A DNA stretch of 64,000 bases from NCBI RefSeq assembly GCF_052115025.1, contig NZ_JBFRFW010000009.1, positions 1-64,000 on the forward strand, written 5' to 3'. The notes beneath the pieces are model-generated. The model saw only the letters and a program-made list of their open reading frames with translations, did no database searches and had not been told where the DNA came from. Shown piece after piece: positions 36,808-45,966 of the stretch (the stretch's first letter is position 1; every line of letters begins with the position of its first letter). This DNA is from Bradyrhizobium_A sp052115025. Lineage in GTDB: Bacteria > Pseudomonadota > Alphaproteobacteria > Rhizobiales > Xanthobacteraceae. The position numbers and the translations under genes were made by a program.

Positions 36808-37581
36808 GTGAGTGTGCGGACGGACGACGACGACAAGGGGGCAGCGCTCGGCGTGCAGGTCATCGCCCGCGCGGCCAGTGTGCTGCGTGCGCTCGAAGGC
36901 AAGCCGGATGGTCTCAGCCTCGGCGAGATTGCCCGCGCGGTCGGCCTTGCGCGCTCGACGGTGCAGCGCATCGTCGCGGCACTGGCGAACGAGGACTTCG
37001 TCACTGAGGCGCAGCCCGGCCGCGGCGTGCGCATCGGCCCGGGCCTCGCCCGTATCGCCGCCTCGCTCAGCTCGAACTTCACCGACATCCTGCATCCTCA
37101 TCTCGTCGCGCTGCGCGACGAGGTCGGCGAGACCGTCGACCTCTCGATCCTGTCGGGCGGCTCGGCGGTGTTCATCGATCAGATCCCGGGCCAGCAGCGC
37201 CTCGTCGCGGTGTCCGGCATCGGCGAGCGCTTCCCGCTGCATTGCACGGCGAACGGCAAGGCGATCCTGTCGTGCTTTGCCAAGGAAGATGCGGCGGCGC
37301 TGATCGACAAGAGCGTCACCGAGCACGCCGACTATCCGATCGCTGATCGCAGCCGCCTGCTGAAGGAGCTCGACGCCACGCGCCGCAAGCATCTCGCGTT
37401 CGATCTCGCCGAGCACGGCATCGGCATCAGCGCGGTCGGGACGGCGATGGTCGATCCCTTCGGCCGCCCGGTTGCGGTATCGATCCCGGCGCCGACCCAC
37501 CGCTTCAATGCGGAGCGTGAGATGCTGTCCGCCGCGTTGCTGCGCTTTCGCGAGAAGTTGCAGTCGATCGTCGGCCGTTGA
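36808..37581 (+). CDS. IclR family transcriptional regulator (cluster regulator)
   Basis: A 257-residue regulator. The winged helix (about 14-75) contains LSLGEIARAVGLARSTVQRIVAAL, and the effector domain contains LHCTANGKAILS and HGIGISAVGTAMVDPFGRPVAVSI. The GTG start is preferred because GAGGAG lies eight bases before it. Divergent from the cyclase-led cluster, which it presumably represses until a pathway compound is bound. Probably also acts on the channel gene at 24.6 kb through the shared promoter element. Confidence 0.9.
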   Translation: MSVRTDDDDKGAALGVQVIARAASVLRALEGKPDGLSLGEIARAVGLARSTVQRIVAALANEDFVTEAQPGRGVRIGPGLARIAASLSSNFTDILHPHLVALRDEVGETVDLSILSGGSAVFIDQIPGQQRLVAVSGIGERFPLHCTANGKAILSCFAKEDAAALIDKSVTEHADYPIADRSRLLKELDATRRKHLAFDLAEHGIGISAVGTAMVDPFGRPVAVSIPAPTHRFNAEREMLSAALLRFREKLQSIVGR

Positions 37582-37600
37582 TGCGGCCGGCGGGCCGGCC

Positions 37601-38338
37601 TTACTCCTCGCCGCCGGCCATGGCAGCGAGCTTGTCCGCCGCGTAGTTCTCGCCGATCGACAGCGCGCAGATCCGCGACAGCTGGATGTAGGGCAGGCCG
37701 GTTTCCTTGGCCCAGGCGTTGAACTGGTCCTGCACCCGTGTGAGATCGCGCTTGGAGGTGACGCTTTCGGCGATGTCGAGGCCGGCGTCGCGCAGGCATG
37801 TCACCACGTCCTTCGATGTCACGAAGCCGTCCCAGCCGAGAAAGCGCAGCAGCATCTGGCCGGTGTTGCCGCCGAGCCGGCTGCCGCGCTTGGTGAGCAG
37901 CTCCAGCAGCCCGATTTCGTTCGATGCCGGCCACGCCGCCAGCATGCGGCCGAAGCTGCCGTGCTCCCTGGCGATATCGCGCACGAACACCGCATTGCTG
38001 CGCACCGACATGATCTTGGCGCCATTGCGCACGATGCGCGTGTCCTTCATCAGGCCATCCCAGTAGTCATCAGGCTGTAACGACAGCCGTCCGGGATCGA
38101 AGCCGAGAAACGCCTCCTCGAAACCCTCCCACTTCGCCTCGATGACGCTCCAGGCAAAGCCCGCGGAAAACACCCGCTTGGTCATCATCGCCAGTGCGCG
38201 ATCGTCGCGCAGCTTCGCCAGCGCCTTCACGTCCGGCGCGGGCGGCAGCAGCTTGGCGAGCGCCTTGGGGCCGCCTTTGCGCTTCTCGGCGCGGGCGCGA
38301 ATGGTCTTGAACGATGGCACGATGAAGTCTCCGGTCAT
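37601..38338 (-). CDS. DNA-3-methyladenine glycosylase I family protein
   Basis: A 245-residue protein of the Tag-like HhH glycosylase superfamily. It shows KRVFSAGFAWSVIEAKWEGFEEAFLGFDP, MKDTRIVRNGAKIMSVRSNA and RLGGNTGQMLLRFLGWDGF. Tag removes 3-methyladenine from alkylated DNA; this subgroup lacks the C-terminal zinc cysteines of E. coli Tag. Converges with the IclR gene and is divergent from the E1 gene. It looks like a chromosomal gene between two catabolic islands. Confidence 0.8.
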   Translation of the reverse strand: MTGDFIVPSFKTIRARAEKRKGGPKALAKLLPPAPDVKALAKLRDDRALAMMTKRVFSAGFAWSVIEAKWEGFEEAFLGFDPGRLSLQPDDYWDGLMKDTRIVRNGAKIMSVRSNAVFVRDIAREHGSFGRMLAAWPASNEIGLLELLTKRGSRLGGNTGQMLLRFLGWDGFVTSKDVVTCLRDAGLDIAESVTSKRDLTRVQDQFNAWAKETGLPYIQLSRICALSIGENYAADKLAAMAGGEE

Positions 38339-38456
38339 GCGGTCATGGTGGCGGGCGACGCGAGCCTAGGAGGCGCGGTCGTGGCCGTAAAGCGGAGCGG
38401 GATCAGGCGTGCGGAGCGGACGACGCGCGGTGTGGGTGGCCTTCATGCGCTGTGTA

Positions 38457-38482
38457 TTGTCATATAGTGATAATCTTATAAT
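38457..38482 (+). promoter_or_regulatory. Probable promoter of the E1-led cluster
   Basis: An AT-rich stretch in otherwise GC-rich DNA holds a perfect TATAAT at 38477-38482, with TTGTCA at 38457-38462 (14-base spacing, shorter than ideal). It is 71 bases before the GTG of the E1 gene. The AT-rich flanks could hold the binding site of the cluster's IclR protein. Confidence 0.45.
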
Positions 38483-38552
38483 ATATTTGACATCTTGGTC
38501 TCCGAACGGCTCTCTGTGCGCACAACGTTTTGTGCAGGGAGGCCGTTTCAAG

Positions 38553-40568
38553 GTGAGTCAGTTGTCCAATTCCGATCGCGCGTTTCTGCTGACTGCCTAC
38601 GAGGAGATGCTGCGCATCCGCCGCTTCGAAACCGCCTGCATCGAGCTCAGCACCGAGAAGGAGCCGCGCATCGCCGGCTCGGTTCACACGTGCGCCGGCC
38701 AGGAGGCGGTGCCGGTCGGCGCGCTCGCGGCGCTGCGTGCGGACGACCAGATGGTCGCCACCTATCGCGGCCATGGCTGGGCGCTGCAGAGCGGCATCGG
38801 GGCGGAGGAACTGCTGGCCGAGCTGTGCCACCGCGCCGCGGGCGTCAACGGCGGCCGTGCCGGCTCGGCGCTGGTGATGGCGCCGGAGCGGCGCTTCCTC
38901 GGCGAGAACTCCATCGTTGGCGCCGGCGTGCCGATCGCCTGCGGCGCGGCAATGGCGGCGGTGAGCGAAGGCTCCGACCGCGTCGTCATCGTCACCTTCG
39001 GCGACGGCGCCACCAGCCAGGGCGCGCTGCACGAAGGCCTGGTCTTTGCGGCCAGCCGCAACCTGCCGGTGATCTTCGTCTGCGAGAACAATGGCTGGTC
39101 GGAGATGACCCCGATCTCCGGCATCGTGAAGGTCGACCGTCTCGCCAAGCGCGCCGGCGGTTACGGCATCCGCGGCGTGTCGATTGACGGCACCAATCCG
39201 CTGGCGGTGCGCGACACCGTGGCCATGGCAGCCGCAGAGGCGCGCAAGGGCGGCGGCCCGGCTTTCATCGAGTGCCATGTGCCGCGGCTGTGGGGCCACT
39301 ACAACCGCGATATCGAGCACTATCGTCCCAAGGACGACCGTCAGGCCGCCGGCCGCAAGGATCCGATCGCGCTGCTGGAGGCTTCGCTGGTTACCGATGG
39401 GGTTGCGAGCGCCGACGAACTCGCGGCGATCGCCGCGCGCGTCACCGGCGAGATCAATACCGTGATCGACAAGGTGACCGCGCTGGAGGCGCCGCAGGTG
39501 GCTGAAGCGGGGCGCCATGTGGTCGCGCTGCCGGTCGCAACGCGGGCCGCGGCCGATGCGGCCGCCGAGACGCGCGAGATCACCTATGTGCAGGCTGTCA
39601 ACGAGGCGCTGCGCGCGGAGCTGACGGCGCGGCCGGAGATGCTGCTCTATGGCGAGGATGTCGGCCATGCTGGCGGCATTTTCGGTGCCACGCGCTACCT
39701 GCAGCGCGACTTCGGCGCGGCCCGGGTGTTCGACACGCCGATCGCCGAGAGCGCCATCCTCGGTTCGGCGGTGGGCGCTGCGATGTGCGGCCGCCGGCCG
39801 GTGGTCGAGATCATGTGGGCCGACTTCATGCTGGTCGCACTCGACCAGCTGATCAACCAGGCCGCCAATGTGCGCTATGTCACGCAGGGGCGCACCACGG
39901 CGCCGCTGGTGGTGCGGGTGCAGCAGGGTGCGACGCCGGGCTCGTGCGCGCAGCACTCGCAATGCCTCGAGGCGCTGCTCGCCCACATTCCCGGGCTGCG
40001 GGTCGGCCTGCCGGCCACCGCCCAGGATGCCTATGCGATGCTGCGCGCGGCGATCGCCGACGCCGATCCCTGCATCATTATCGAGGCAAGATCGCTCTAT
40101 CAGGTCAAGTCGCAGGTCGCGCTGGGTGGGCCGGTCGAGCCCGTCGGCAAGGCGCGGCTGGTGCGCGAAGGCCATGATGTCGCGCTGGTCGGCTGGGGCA
40201 CCATCATGCCGCACCTGATCGCGGCGGCCGAGACGCTGCAGCAACAGGGCGTCAATGCCGCGGTGCTTGACCTGCGCTGGCTGTCGCCGCTCGACGAGGA
40301 GGCGCTGGCCGCGACGGTGCGCGGCTGCGGCGGTCGCGTGGTGGTCGCGCATGAAGCCAACCTCACCGGCGGCTTCGGCGGCGAGGTGGTGGCGCGGCTG
40401 CAGGAACTGTGCGGGTCGATCCAGTTCCGCCGCGTCGGCGCCCCCGACGTGCGCATGCCGGCATCGCCGGTGCTGCAGCGGGCGCTGCTGCCCAATGCCG
40501 ACACGGTGGTGCAGGCGGCGCACGAGGTGCTCGCGACGACGGGAGCGAGGGCGAAGGAGGAGGCTTGA
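38553..40568 (+). CDS. Fused E1 alpha-beta subunit of a 2-oxo acid dehydrogenase
   Basis: A 671-residue TPP-dependent decarboxylating enzyme. The alpha half (about 1-325) has the TPP motif GDGATSQGALHEGLVFAASRNLPVIFVCENN. The beta half (about 345-671) has LYGEDVGHAGGIFGATRYLQRDFG, DTPIAESAILGSAVGAAMCGRRPVVEIMWADFM and EANLTGGFGGEVVARLQ. It would decarboxylate a 2-oxo acid and pass the acyl group to a lipoyl E2. No E2 or E3 gene is in the window, so it must borrow these, act on another acceptor, or have partners elsewhere. GTG 38553 follows AGGGAGG. The next gene starts within its stop codon. Confidence 0.88.
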   Translation: MSQLSNSDRAFLLTAYEEMLRIRRFETACIELSTEKEPRIAGSVHTCAGQEAVPVGALAALRADDQMVATYRGHGWALQSGIGAEELLAELCHRAAGVNGGRAGSALVMAPERRFLGENSIVGAGVPIACGAAMAAVSEGSDRVVIVTFGDGATSQGALHEGLVFAASRNLPVIFVCENNGWSEMTPISGIVKVDRLAKRAGGYGIRGVSIDGTNPLAVRDTVAMAAAEARKGGGPAFIECHVPRLWGHYNRDIEHYRPKDDRQAAGRKDPIALLEASLVTDGVASADELAAIAARVTGEINTVIDKVTALEAPQVAEAGRHVVALPVATRAAADAAAETREITYVQAVNEALRAELTARPEMLLYGEDVGHAGGIFGATRYLQRDFGAARVFDTPIAESAILGSAVGAAMCGRRPVVEIMWADFMLVALDQLINQAANVRYVTQGRTTAPLVVRVQQGATPGSCAQHSQCLEALLAHIPGLRVGLPATAQDAYAMLRAAIADADPCIIIEARSLYQVKSQVALGGPVEPVGKARLVREGHDVALVGWGTIMPHLIAAAETLQQQGVNAAVLDLRWLSPLDEEALAATVRGCGGRVVVAHEANLTGGFGGEVVARLQELCGSIQFRRVGAPDVRMPASPVLQRALLPNADTVVQAAHEVLATTGARAKEEA

Positions 40569-41374
40569 TGAAGAAGCGCGGCGGAAGTGCGGTGGCGCCA
40601 CCGGATGCGCCGGTAGACGACAGCATGCCCCGGCAACGCATCAATTCGGTGGCCCGCGCGGTCAACATCCTGCTGGCGATCTCGCGCAGCGAGCAGGGGT
40701 TGACCGTGAAGGAGATCAGCGACGCGCTCGGCATCGAGCGTCAGACCACCTATCACCTCGTGCACACGCTGGCGGCGATGAACATGATCGCGCGCGACGA
40801 GCAGCGCCGCTATCAGCTCGGCTTGCGCGTCGGCAGCCTGACGGATGCGTTCCAGCGCCAGTTCTCGGCGCCGGATTATCTGCGGCCGCTGGTGCGCGAC
40901 CTCGCCACCGCGAGCGGCGAGACCTGCTATGCGGTCGGCTGGTGGCAGGGCGAGATCGTCACGCTGGCGGTGGTGCGCGGCACCTCGGCGATTCAGGCCG
41001 CCGAAGTGCCGCACGGCCAGTATGGCGACGCCCATGCCCGTGCCGCCGGCAAGCTGCTGCTGGCGTTCGCGCCGTTCTCGCGCCGCAACGACTACCTGCA
41101 GCGCCATCCGCTGCGCACCCGCACCGCCAACACCATCACCGAAGTCAAGCGCCTGGATGCGGAGTTCGTGCGCATTCGCGACCAGGAATACGCCGTCGAC
41201 GACGAGGAGTTCGCGCTCGGCGTCTGCTGCATGGCGGTGCCGCTCGACGGCGGCGGCGCCCCCTTCGCGCTGGCGCTGTCGGCGCCGGCCGACCGCTTCC
41301 GCGAGCGCTTCGACAGCTATCTGCAGAGCGCGCGGCGCATCGCCAATAACAATCTCGAACCAACCAACATCTAG
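40568..41374 (+). CDS. IclR family transcriptional regulator
   Basis: A 268-residue regulator with a winged helix around residues 25-85 (NILLAISRSEQGLTVKEISDALGIERQTTYHLVHTL) and an effector domain (YAVGWWQGEIVTLAVVRG, HARAAGKLLLAFAP). The start overlaps the E1 stop (TGATG). It sits inside the catabolic operon it probably controls, an arrangement that gives autoregulation. Confidence 0.9.
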   Translation: MKKRGGSAVAPPDAPVDDSMPRQRINSVARAVNILLAISRSEQGLTVKEISDALGIERQTTYHLVHTLAAMNMIARDEQRRYQLGLRVGSLTDAFQRQFSAPDYLRPLVRDLATASGETCYAVGWWQGEIVTLAVVRGTSAIQAAEVPHGQYGDAHARAAGKLLLAFAPFSRRNDYLQRHPLRTRTANTITEVKRLDAEFVRIRDQEYAVDDEEFALGVCCMAVPLDGGGAPFALALSAPADRFRERFDSYLQSARRIANNNLEPTNI

Positions 41375-41386
41375 TCGGGACGAAAC

Positions 41387-41779
41387 ATGCTCAGCTACAG
41401 GACCAGTGACGACATCGCCGCGCCGTTCGGCAACTACAATCATGCGGTCGAAGTGCCGCCGGGGGCGCGGGTGCTGCATCTCGCCGGCCAGGTCGGCGCG
41501 CGGCGCGACGGCACCATTCCGGATAGCCTGGAAGAAGAAGTCCGGCTGATCTTCGCCAACCTCGAAAGCGTGCTGAAGGCGAGCGGCATGGCGCTGTCCG
41601 ACCTCGTCAAGCTGAACTACTTCGTCGCCTCGACCGATCATCTCGCGACGCTGCGCACGGTGCGCGACACCATCCTCAAGCCGCCCTATCCGGCCGCCTC
41701 GCTGGTGATCGTCAAGGCGCTGGGACGGCCGGAGTGGCGCATCGAGGTCGACGGCATCGCCGCCAAGGTCGGAGCGTGA
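41387..41779 (+). CDS. RidA family protein
   Basis: A 130-residue YjgF/YER057c/UK114 family protein. These hydrolyse reactive imines/enamines formed by PLP enzymes. Visible family strings are GNYNHAVEVPPGARVLHLAGQVG, LEEEVRLIFANLESVLKASGMALSDLVKLNYFV and PYPAASLVIVKALGRPEWRIEVDGIA. It lies 12 bases after the IclR gene and just before an aminotransferase, consistent with imine clean-up. Whether it keeps the archetypal arginine for deaminase activity is unclear: R at PEWRIEVD is near the usual place. Confidence 0.9.
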   Translation: MLSYRTSDDIAAPFGNYNHAVEVPPGARVLHLAGQVGARRDGTIPDSLEEEVRLIFANLESVLKASGMALSDLVKLNYFVASTDHLATLRTVRDTILKPPYPAASLVIVKALGRPEWRIEVDGIAAKVGA

Positions 41780-41784
41780 CGCCG

Positions 41785-43173
41785 ATGCGCAACGATCTGC
41801 ACGTTCAGGACATCAGCCTGCATCTCCATCCGCAGACCAACCCGCGCGCCCACGAGACCCGTGGCCCGCTGATCATGGCGCAGGGCAACGGCGCGCGCGT
41901 CGTCGACAGCGACGGCCGCGAGTACATTGAGGGCATGGCGAGCCTGTGGTGCGCCTCGCTCGGCTTCAACGACGCGCGGCTGGCAGCGGCCGCCGCCACC
42001 CAGTTCGCGACGCTGTCGACCTATCACACCTTCAACCACCGCTCGAACCAGCCCTGCATCGAGCTGTCGGAAGCGCTGCTGGCGATCGCGCCGATCGCGC
42101 CGGCGCGGGTGACCTATACCAACTCCGGCTCGGAAGCGAACGACTCCATGATCAAGCTGGCCTGGCTCTACCAGGCAGGGCGTGGCAAACCGCACAAGCG
42201 CAAGATCATCTGCCGCCGCGGCGCCTATCACGGCAGCACCATCTTCGGCTCGGCGCTCAGCGGCCTCGACCATGTGCGCGGTCCGCTGGTGCCGTCCGCC
42301 AGCGAGATCCTGTTCACGGATACGCCGCATTACTATCGCCGGACGCAGTCTGAGCAGTCGCGGGCGGCGTTCGTCGACCAACTGATCAACAATCTCGAAG
42401 CGCTGATCGTCGCGGAGGGCGCCGACACCATCGCCGCGATGATCGTCGAGCCGGTGATGGGGGCGGGCGGCGTCATCATGCCCCCGGATGGCTATTTTCC
42501 GCGGCTCGCCGAGCTGCTGCGTCGCCATGACATCCNGCTGCTCAGCGATGAGGTGATCTGCGGCTTCGGCCGCACCGGCCACTGGTTCGGATCGCAGGCG
42601 TTCGGCTTCACGCCGGACATGATGTCGGTGGCCAAGGGCCTGTCGTCGGGTTACCAGCCGATCGGCGCGGTGGTGCTGTCGGAGGCGATCTTCGCCGCCG
42701 TCGCGGACGAGGCTGATCGCATCGGCACCTTCGGTCATGGCTTCACCTATGCCGGCCATCCGGTGACCAGCGCGGTCGCGCGCGAGACGCTGAAGATCTA
42801 CCAGGAGATGGACCTGATCGGTCACGTCCGTCGCCGCGCAGTGCCGTTCCAGCAGCAGCTGCAGGCGTTCGCCGATCATCCGCTGGTCGGCGACGTCCGC
42901 GGCATCGGCCTGCTCGGCGCGCTCGAACTCGTTGCCGACCGCCGCGCGCGCACGCCATTCGCGTCCGGTCTTCGGGTCGGCCCGCGGGTGGTGGAGAGTG
43001 CGCTCGCCCACGGGCTCATCGTGCGCAGCCTTGGCGACATCATCGCAGTCTGTCCGCCGCTGATTATCGCTGAAGCCGACATCACCGAGCTGTTCGCGCG
43101 GCTGACTCGCGCGCTCGACGACGTCGCAGCGTCGCTCGCCGCGGACGAGCAGTCTTCCAAAGAGGTTCACTGA
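41785..43173 (+). CDS. Class III (omega) aminotransferase
   Basis: A 462-residue PLP enzyme moving an amino group from a terminal amine or beta-amino acid to a 2-oxo acid. It has LWCASLGFNDARL, the SGSEANDSMIKLAW cofactor loop, GAGGVIMPPDGYF, the DEVICGFGRTG motif and the PLP lysine in MSVAKGLSSGYQPIGA. Base 42536 is an undetermined N in codon 251 (CNG); conservation predicts leucine. The ATG at 41785 is chosen over an earlier frame. Tight spacing after the RidA gene puts both in one operon. Confidence 0.92.
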   Translation: MRNDLHVQDISLHLHPQTNPRAHETRGPLIMAQGNGARVVDSDGREYIEGMASLWCASLGFNDARLAAAAATQFATLSTYHTFNHRSNQPCIELSEALLAIAPIAPARVTYTNSGSEANDSMIKLAWLYQAGRGKPHKRKIICRRGAYHGSTIFGSALSGLDHVRGPLVPSASEILFTDTPHYYRRTQSEQSRAAFVDQLINNLEALIVAEGADTIAAMIVEPVMGAGGVIMPPDGYFPRLAELLRRHDIXLLSDEVICGFGRTGHWFGSQAFGFTPDMMSVAKGLSSGYQPIGAVVLSEAIFAAVADEADRIGTFGHGFTYAGHPVTSAVARETLKIYQEMDLIGHVRRRAVPFQQQLQAFADHPLVGDVRGIGLLGALELVADRRARTPFASGLRVGPRVVESALAHGLIVRSLGDIIAVCPPLIIAEADITELFARLTRALDDVAASLAADEQSSKEVH

Positions 43174-43175
43174 AG

Positions 43176-44609
43176 ATGTCCAATGATCCCCTCGACCTCG
43201 ACGCCGTCGGCCAGGCCGCGCTTGTCGTCGCCAAGAAGATCTCGCCGCGCGAGCTGGTGGATGCCGCCATCGCCCGGATCGAAGCCGGCGACGGGGCGAT
43301 CAACGCCGTCACCCAGCGGCTGTTCGAGGATGCCCGCGCTGCGGCGGATTCCGACCGGCATCACGGCCCGTTCCGCGGCGTGCCGTTCCTGCTGAAGGAC
43401 TTCTACTGCCATATGGCAGGCACGGCGACGACCGGCAGCACGCGCCTGCTGAAGGACAATGTCATCGACCATGACAGCGAGCTGATGCGGCGCTACCGCG
43501 CGGCCGGCCTGATCACGGTCGGCAAGACCAACACGCCCGAGCTGGTGTCGATGGGCACCACCGAGCCGAGCTGGCGCGGCGCCACCCATAATCCCTGGAA
43601 TCTCGACCACACCCCGGGCGGCTCGAGCGGCGGCGCCGCGGCGGCGGTCGCGGCCGGCTTTGTCGCCATGGCCCATGCCAATGACGGCGCCGGCTCGACG
43701 CGCATTCCCGCAGCATGCTGCGGGTTGTTCGGGCTGAAGCCGTCGCGCGGACGGATCACGCTCGGTCCGGACGTCGGCGAATCCATCGGCGGCATCACCG
43801 CCGAGCATGTGGTGACGCGCTCGGTGCGCGACAGCGCCGCGCTGCTGGACGCCACCAGCGGCGGCCTGCCGGGTGATCCTTACGTGGCGGAGCCGCCGCG
43901 GCAGGGCTTTCTGGCCGCGACACGGCAGCCGCCGAAGCGGCTGCGCATCGCGGTGTCCGAGACGCCGCTCTACGCCGCGAAGATGGATGCCGAATGCGTC
44001 GCGGCGGTGCGCCGGACGGCAAAGCTGTGCGCCGATCTCGGCCACGACGTCGTGGAGGCGCGTCCGAAAGTCGATGGCGATGCCTTTCGTGCCGCGGTCG
44101 AGACGTTCTGGCCGATGACGGTGACGCGGGCGCTGTCGGTGCTGGCGGTGCAGCGCAACTGCACGGCCGCGTCGCTCGCCGCGGAGCTGGAGCCGTTCAA
44201 CCAGTACCTGTTCGAGCAGGGCAGCCGGCGCAGCGCCATCCAATACCTGGCGGACCTGTCCTTCTTCCAGGCCGTGACGCGCACCTTCGGGCAGTTCTTC
44301 ACGGACCATGACGTCTGGCTGACGCCGACGCTGGCGTTCGTGCCGCCGCGGCTCGGTTATTTCGACGCCGCGCGGCTCGGCGGCCCGGAGGCCTACCGCC
44401 GGGTGATCGATTCCTTCGCCTTCACCGTGCCGGCCAATGTCGCCGGTCTGCCGTCGACGAGCCTGCCGCTCGCCACCTCGGCCAGCGGGCTGCCGATCGG
44501 CATCCAGATCACCGGCCGCCTCAATGACGAGGAGACGCTGTTCGCGCTGTCGGCGCAGCTCGAGCAGGCCGCGCCGTGGACTGGCCTCGCGCCGCGGGCC
44601 GCAGCCTGA
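43176..44609 (+). CDS. Amidase (amidase-signature family)
   Basis: A 477-residue serine hydrolase with the Ser-cisSer-Lys triad: lysine in GVPFLLKDFYC, and serines in TPGGSSGGAAAAVAAG, followed by HANDGAGSTRIPAACCGLFGLKPSRGR. GADGGGS of many amidases is here NDGAGS. It would hydrolyse an amide, perhaps releasing the amine used by the aminotransferase next to it. Two bases after the aminotransferase stop, with AAAGAGG upstream. No export signal, so cytoplasmic. Confidence 0.92.
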   Translation: MSNDPLDLDAVGQAALVVAKKISPRELVDAAIARIEAGDGAINAVTQRLFEDARAAADSDRHHGPFRGVPFLLKDFYCHMAGTATTGSTRLLKDNVIDHDSELMRRYRAAGLITVGKTNTPELVSMGTTEPSWRGATHNPWNLDHTPGGSSGGAAAAVAAGFVAMAHANDGAGSTRIPAACCGLFGLKPSRGRITLGPDVGESIGGITAEHVVTRSVRDSAALLDATSGGLPGDPYVAEPPRQGFLAATRQPPKRLRIAVSETPLYAAKMDAECVAAVRRTAKLCADLGHDVVEARPKVDGDAFRAAVETFWPMTVTRALSVLAVQRNCTAASLAAELEPFNQYLFEQGSRRSAIQYLADLSFFQAVTRTFGQFFTDHDVWLTPTLAFVPPRLGYFDAARLGGPEAYRRVIDSFAFTVPANVAGLPSTSLPLATSASGLPIGIQITGRLNDEETLFALSAQLEQAAPWTGLAPRAAA

Positions 44610-44636
44610 TCGTCAAACAAGTAAAAAGGGGGAAAC

Positions 44637-45890
44637 ATGACACATCAACTCTCGCGTCGCGCCATGCTCGGCACCGTGCTTGCCGGCCTCACCGCGCTGG
44701 CGCTGCCGGCGCGCGCCGCCACCGACAAGGTGCGCGTCGCGTTCATCGATCCGCTGTCCGGGGGCGGGGCGATCGCCGGCGAGCACGGCGCGCGCCATTT
44801 CCGCTTCCTGATCGACAAGATCAATGCCGCCGGCGGCGTGCTTGGCGGCACGCCGCTCGAGCTCGTCGTCTATGACAACAAGAGCGCGGTGCAGGACACG
44901 CTGATCCAGGCGCAGAAGGCAATCGACGCCGGCACTCGCATCATCGTGTCCGGGTTCGGCTCGAACGTTGCGCTGGGGCTGTCGGACTTCCTGCAGAAGC
45001 ACAACAGCCGCAACCCCGAAGCCCAGGCGATGTTCCTGAACTACGGCACCATCGATCCGGCGCTGACCAACGAGAAGTGCAGCTACTGGCATTTCCGCTT
45101 CGATGCCGATGCCGAGATCAAGATGCACGCGCTGACGAGCTTCATCCGCGACCGCAAGGAGATCAGCAAGGTCTACGTGATCGGCCAGGACTATTCCTTC
45201 GGTCAGGCGGTGCGCGCCTCGGCGCGCCGGCTGCTGGCCGAAAAGCGTCCGGATATCGCCATTGTCGGCGATGAGCTGCACCCGCTGCTCAAGGTCAACG
45301 ACTTCGCGCCCTACATCGCCAAGATCAAGGCGTCGGGCGCGGATTCCGTGATCACCGGCAACTGGGGCCAGGACTTGGCACTGCTGCTCAAGGCGGCGGC
45401 GGATGCCGGCCTCAAGGTCGACTGGTACACCTTCTATGCGGGGCTTGCGGGCAGCCCGACCGCGGTGCGCCAGACGGGCCTCGATCATCGGATCTATCAG
45501 GTCGTCGAATGGCATTCCAACGTGCCGGGCAAGGAGATGCAGGATCTCAATGCCGAATTCCGCTGGCGCTATGACGGCAAGGGCTGGTGGTACTTGCGCG
45601 CCAAGACCGCGATGGACATGCTGGTGAAGGCGATCGACACCGCCAAGGCAGTCGACGCGGCGAAGATCTCCGCGGCCATGGAAGGAATGCGGATCAAGAA
45701 TGCGCTCGGCGCCGAGGTGTGGATGCGCAAGGACGATCACCAGGCGTTCCAGGACCTCTATGTCGCCTCGTTCGGCTCCGGCGTGCCGGTGGACGAGGAG
45801 GGCACGGGATGGGGCTGGAAGACGGTCGCGACCATCGCCGCGGCGGATACCCTGACCAGGACCGTGTGCCAGATGGACCGGCCGAGCTGA
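44637..45890 (+). CDS. ABC transporter substrate-binding protein (LivK family)
   Basis: A 417-residue periplasmic binding protein. The signal has paired arginines (LSRRAMLGTVLAGLTALALPARAA), so Tat export is possible. The core has VRVAFIDPLSGGGAIAGEHGARHFRFLIDKINAAGG and IIVSGFGSNVALGLSDFLQK. The ribosome site AAAAAGGGGG is strong, as expected for an abundant binding protein. It feeds LivHMGF encoded downstream. The ligand is unknown; the operon suggests an amide or amine compound. Confidence 0.93.
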   Translation: MTHQLSRRAMLGTVLAGLTALALPARAATDKVRVAFIDPLSGGGAIAGEHGARHFRFLIDKINAAGGVLGGTPLELVVYDNKSAVQDTLIQAQKAIDAGTRIIVSGFGSNVALGLSDFLQKHNSRNPEAQAMFLNYGTIDPALTNEKCSYWHFRFDADAEIKMHALTSFIRDRKEISKVYVIGQDYSFGQAVRASARRLLAEKRPDIAIVGDELHPLLKVNDFAPYIAKIKASGADSVITGNWGQDLALLLKAAADAGLKVDWYTFYAGLAGSPTAVRQTGLDHRIYQVVEWHSNVPGKEMQDLNAEFRWRYDGKGWWYLRAKTAMDMLVKAIDTAKAVDAAKISAAMEGMRIKNALGAEVWMRKDDHQAFQDLYVASFGSGVPVDEEGTGWGWKTVATIAAADTLTRTVCQMDRPS

Positions 45891-45966
45891 TCGTCGTCTG
45901 ATCTCACCACCTTTTCTGTCATTCAGCCGATCGCGCGGCGAGGTCGCCGCGCGCGAGGGAGCGCGC

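Noticed and set aside
38460..40601. 713-codon minus-strand frame opposite the E1 gene
   Set aside because: The E1 gene has clear TPP motifs; this frame is its antisense.
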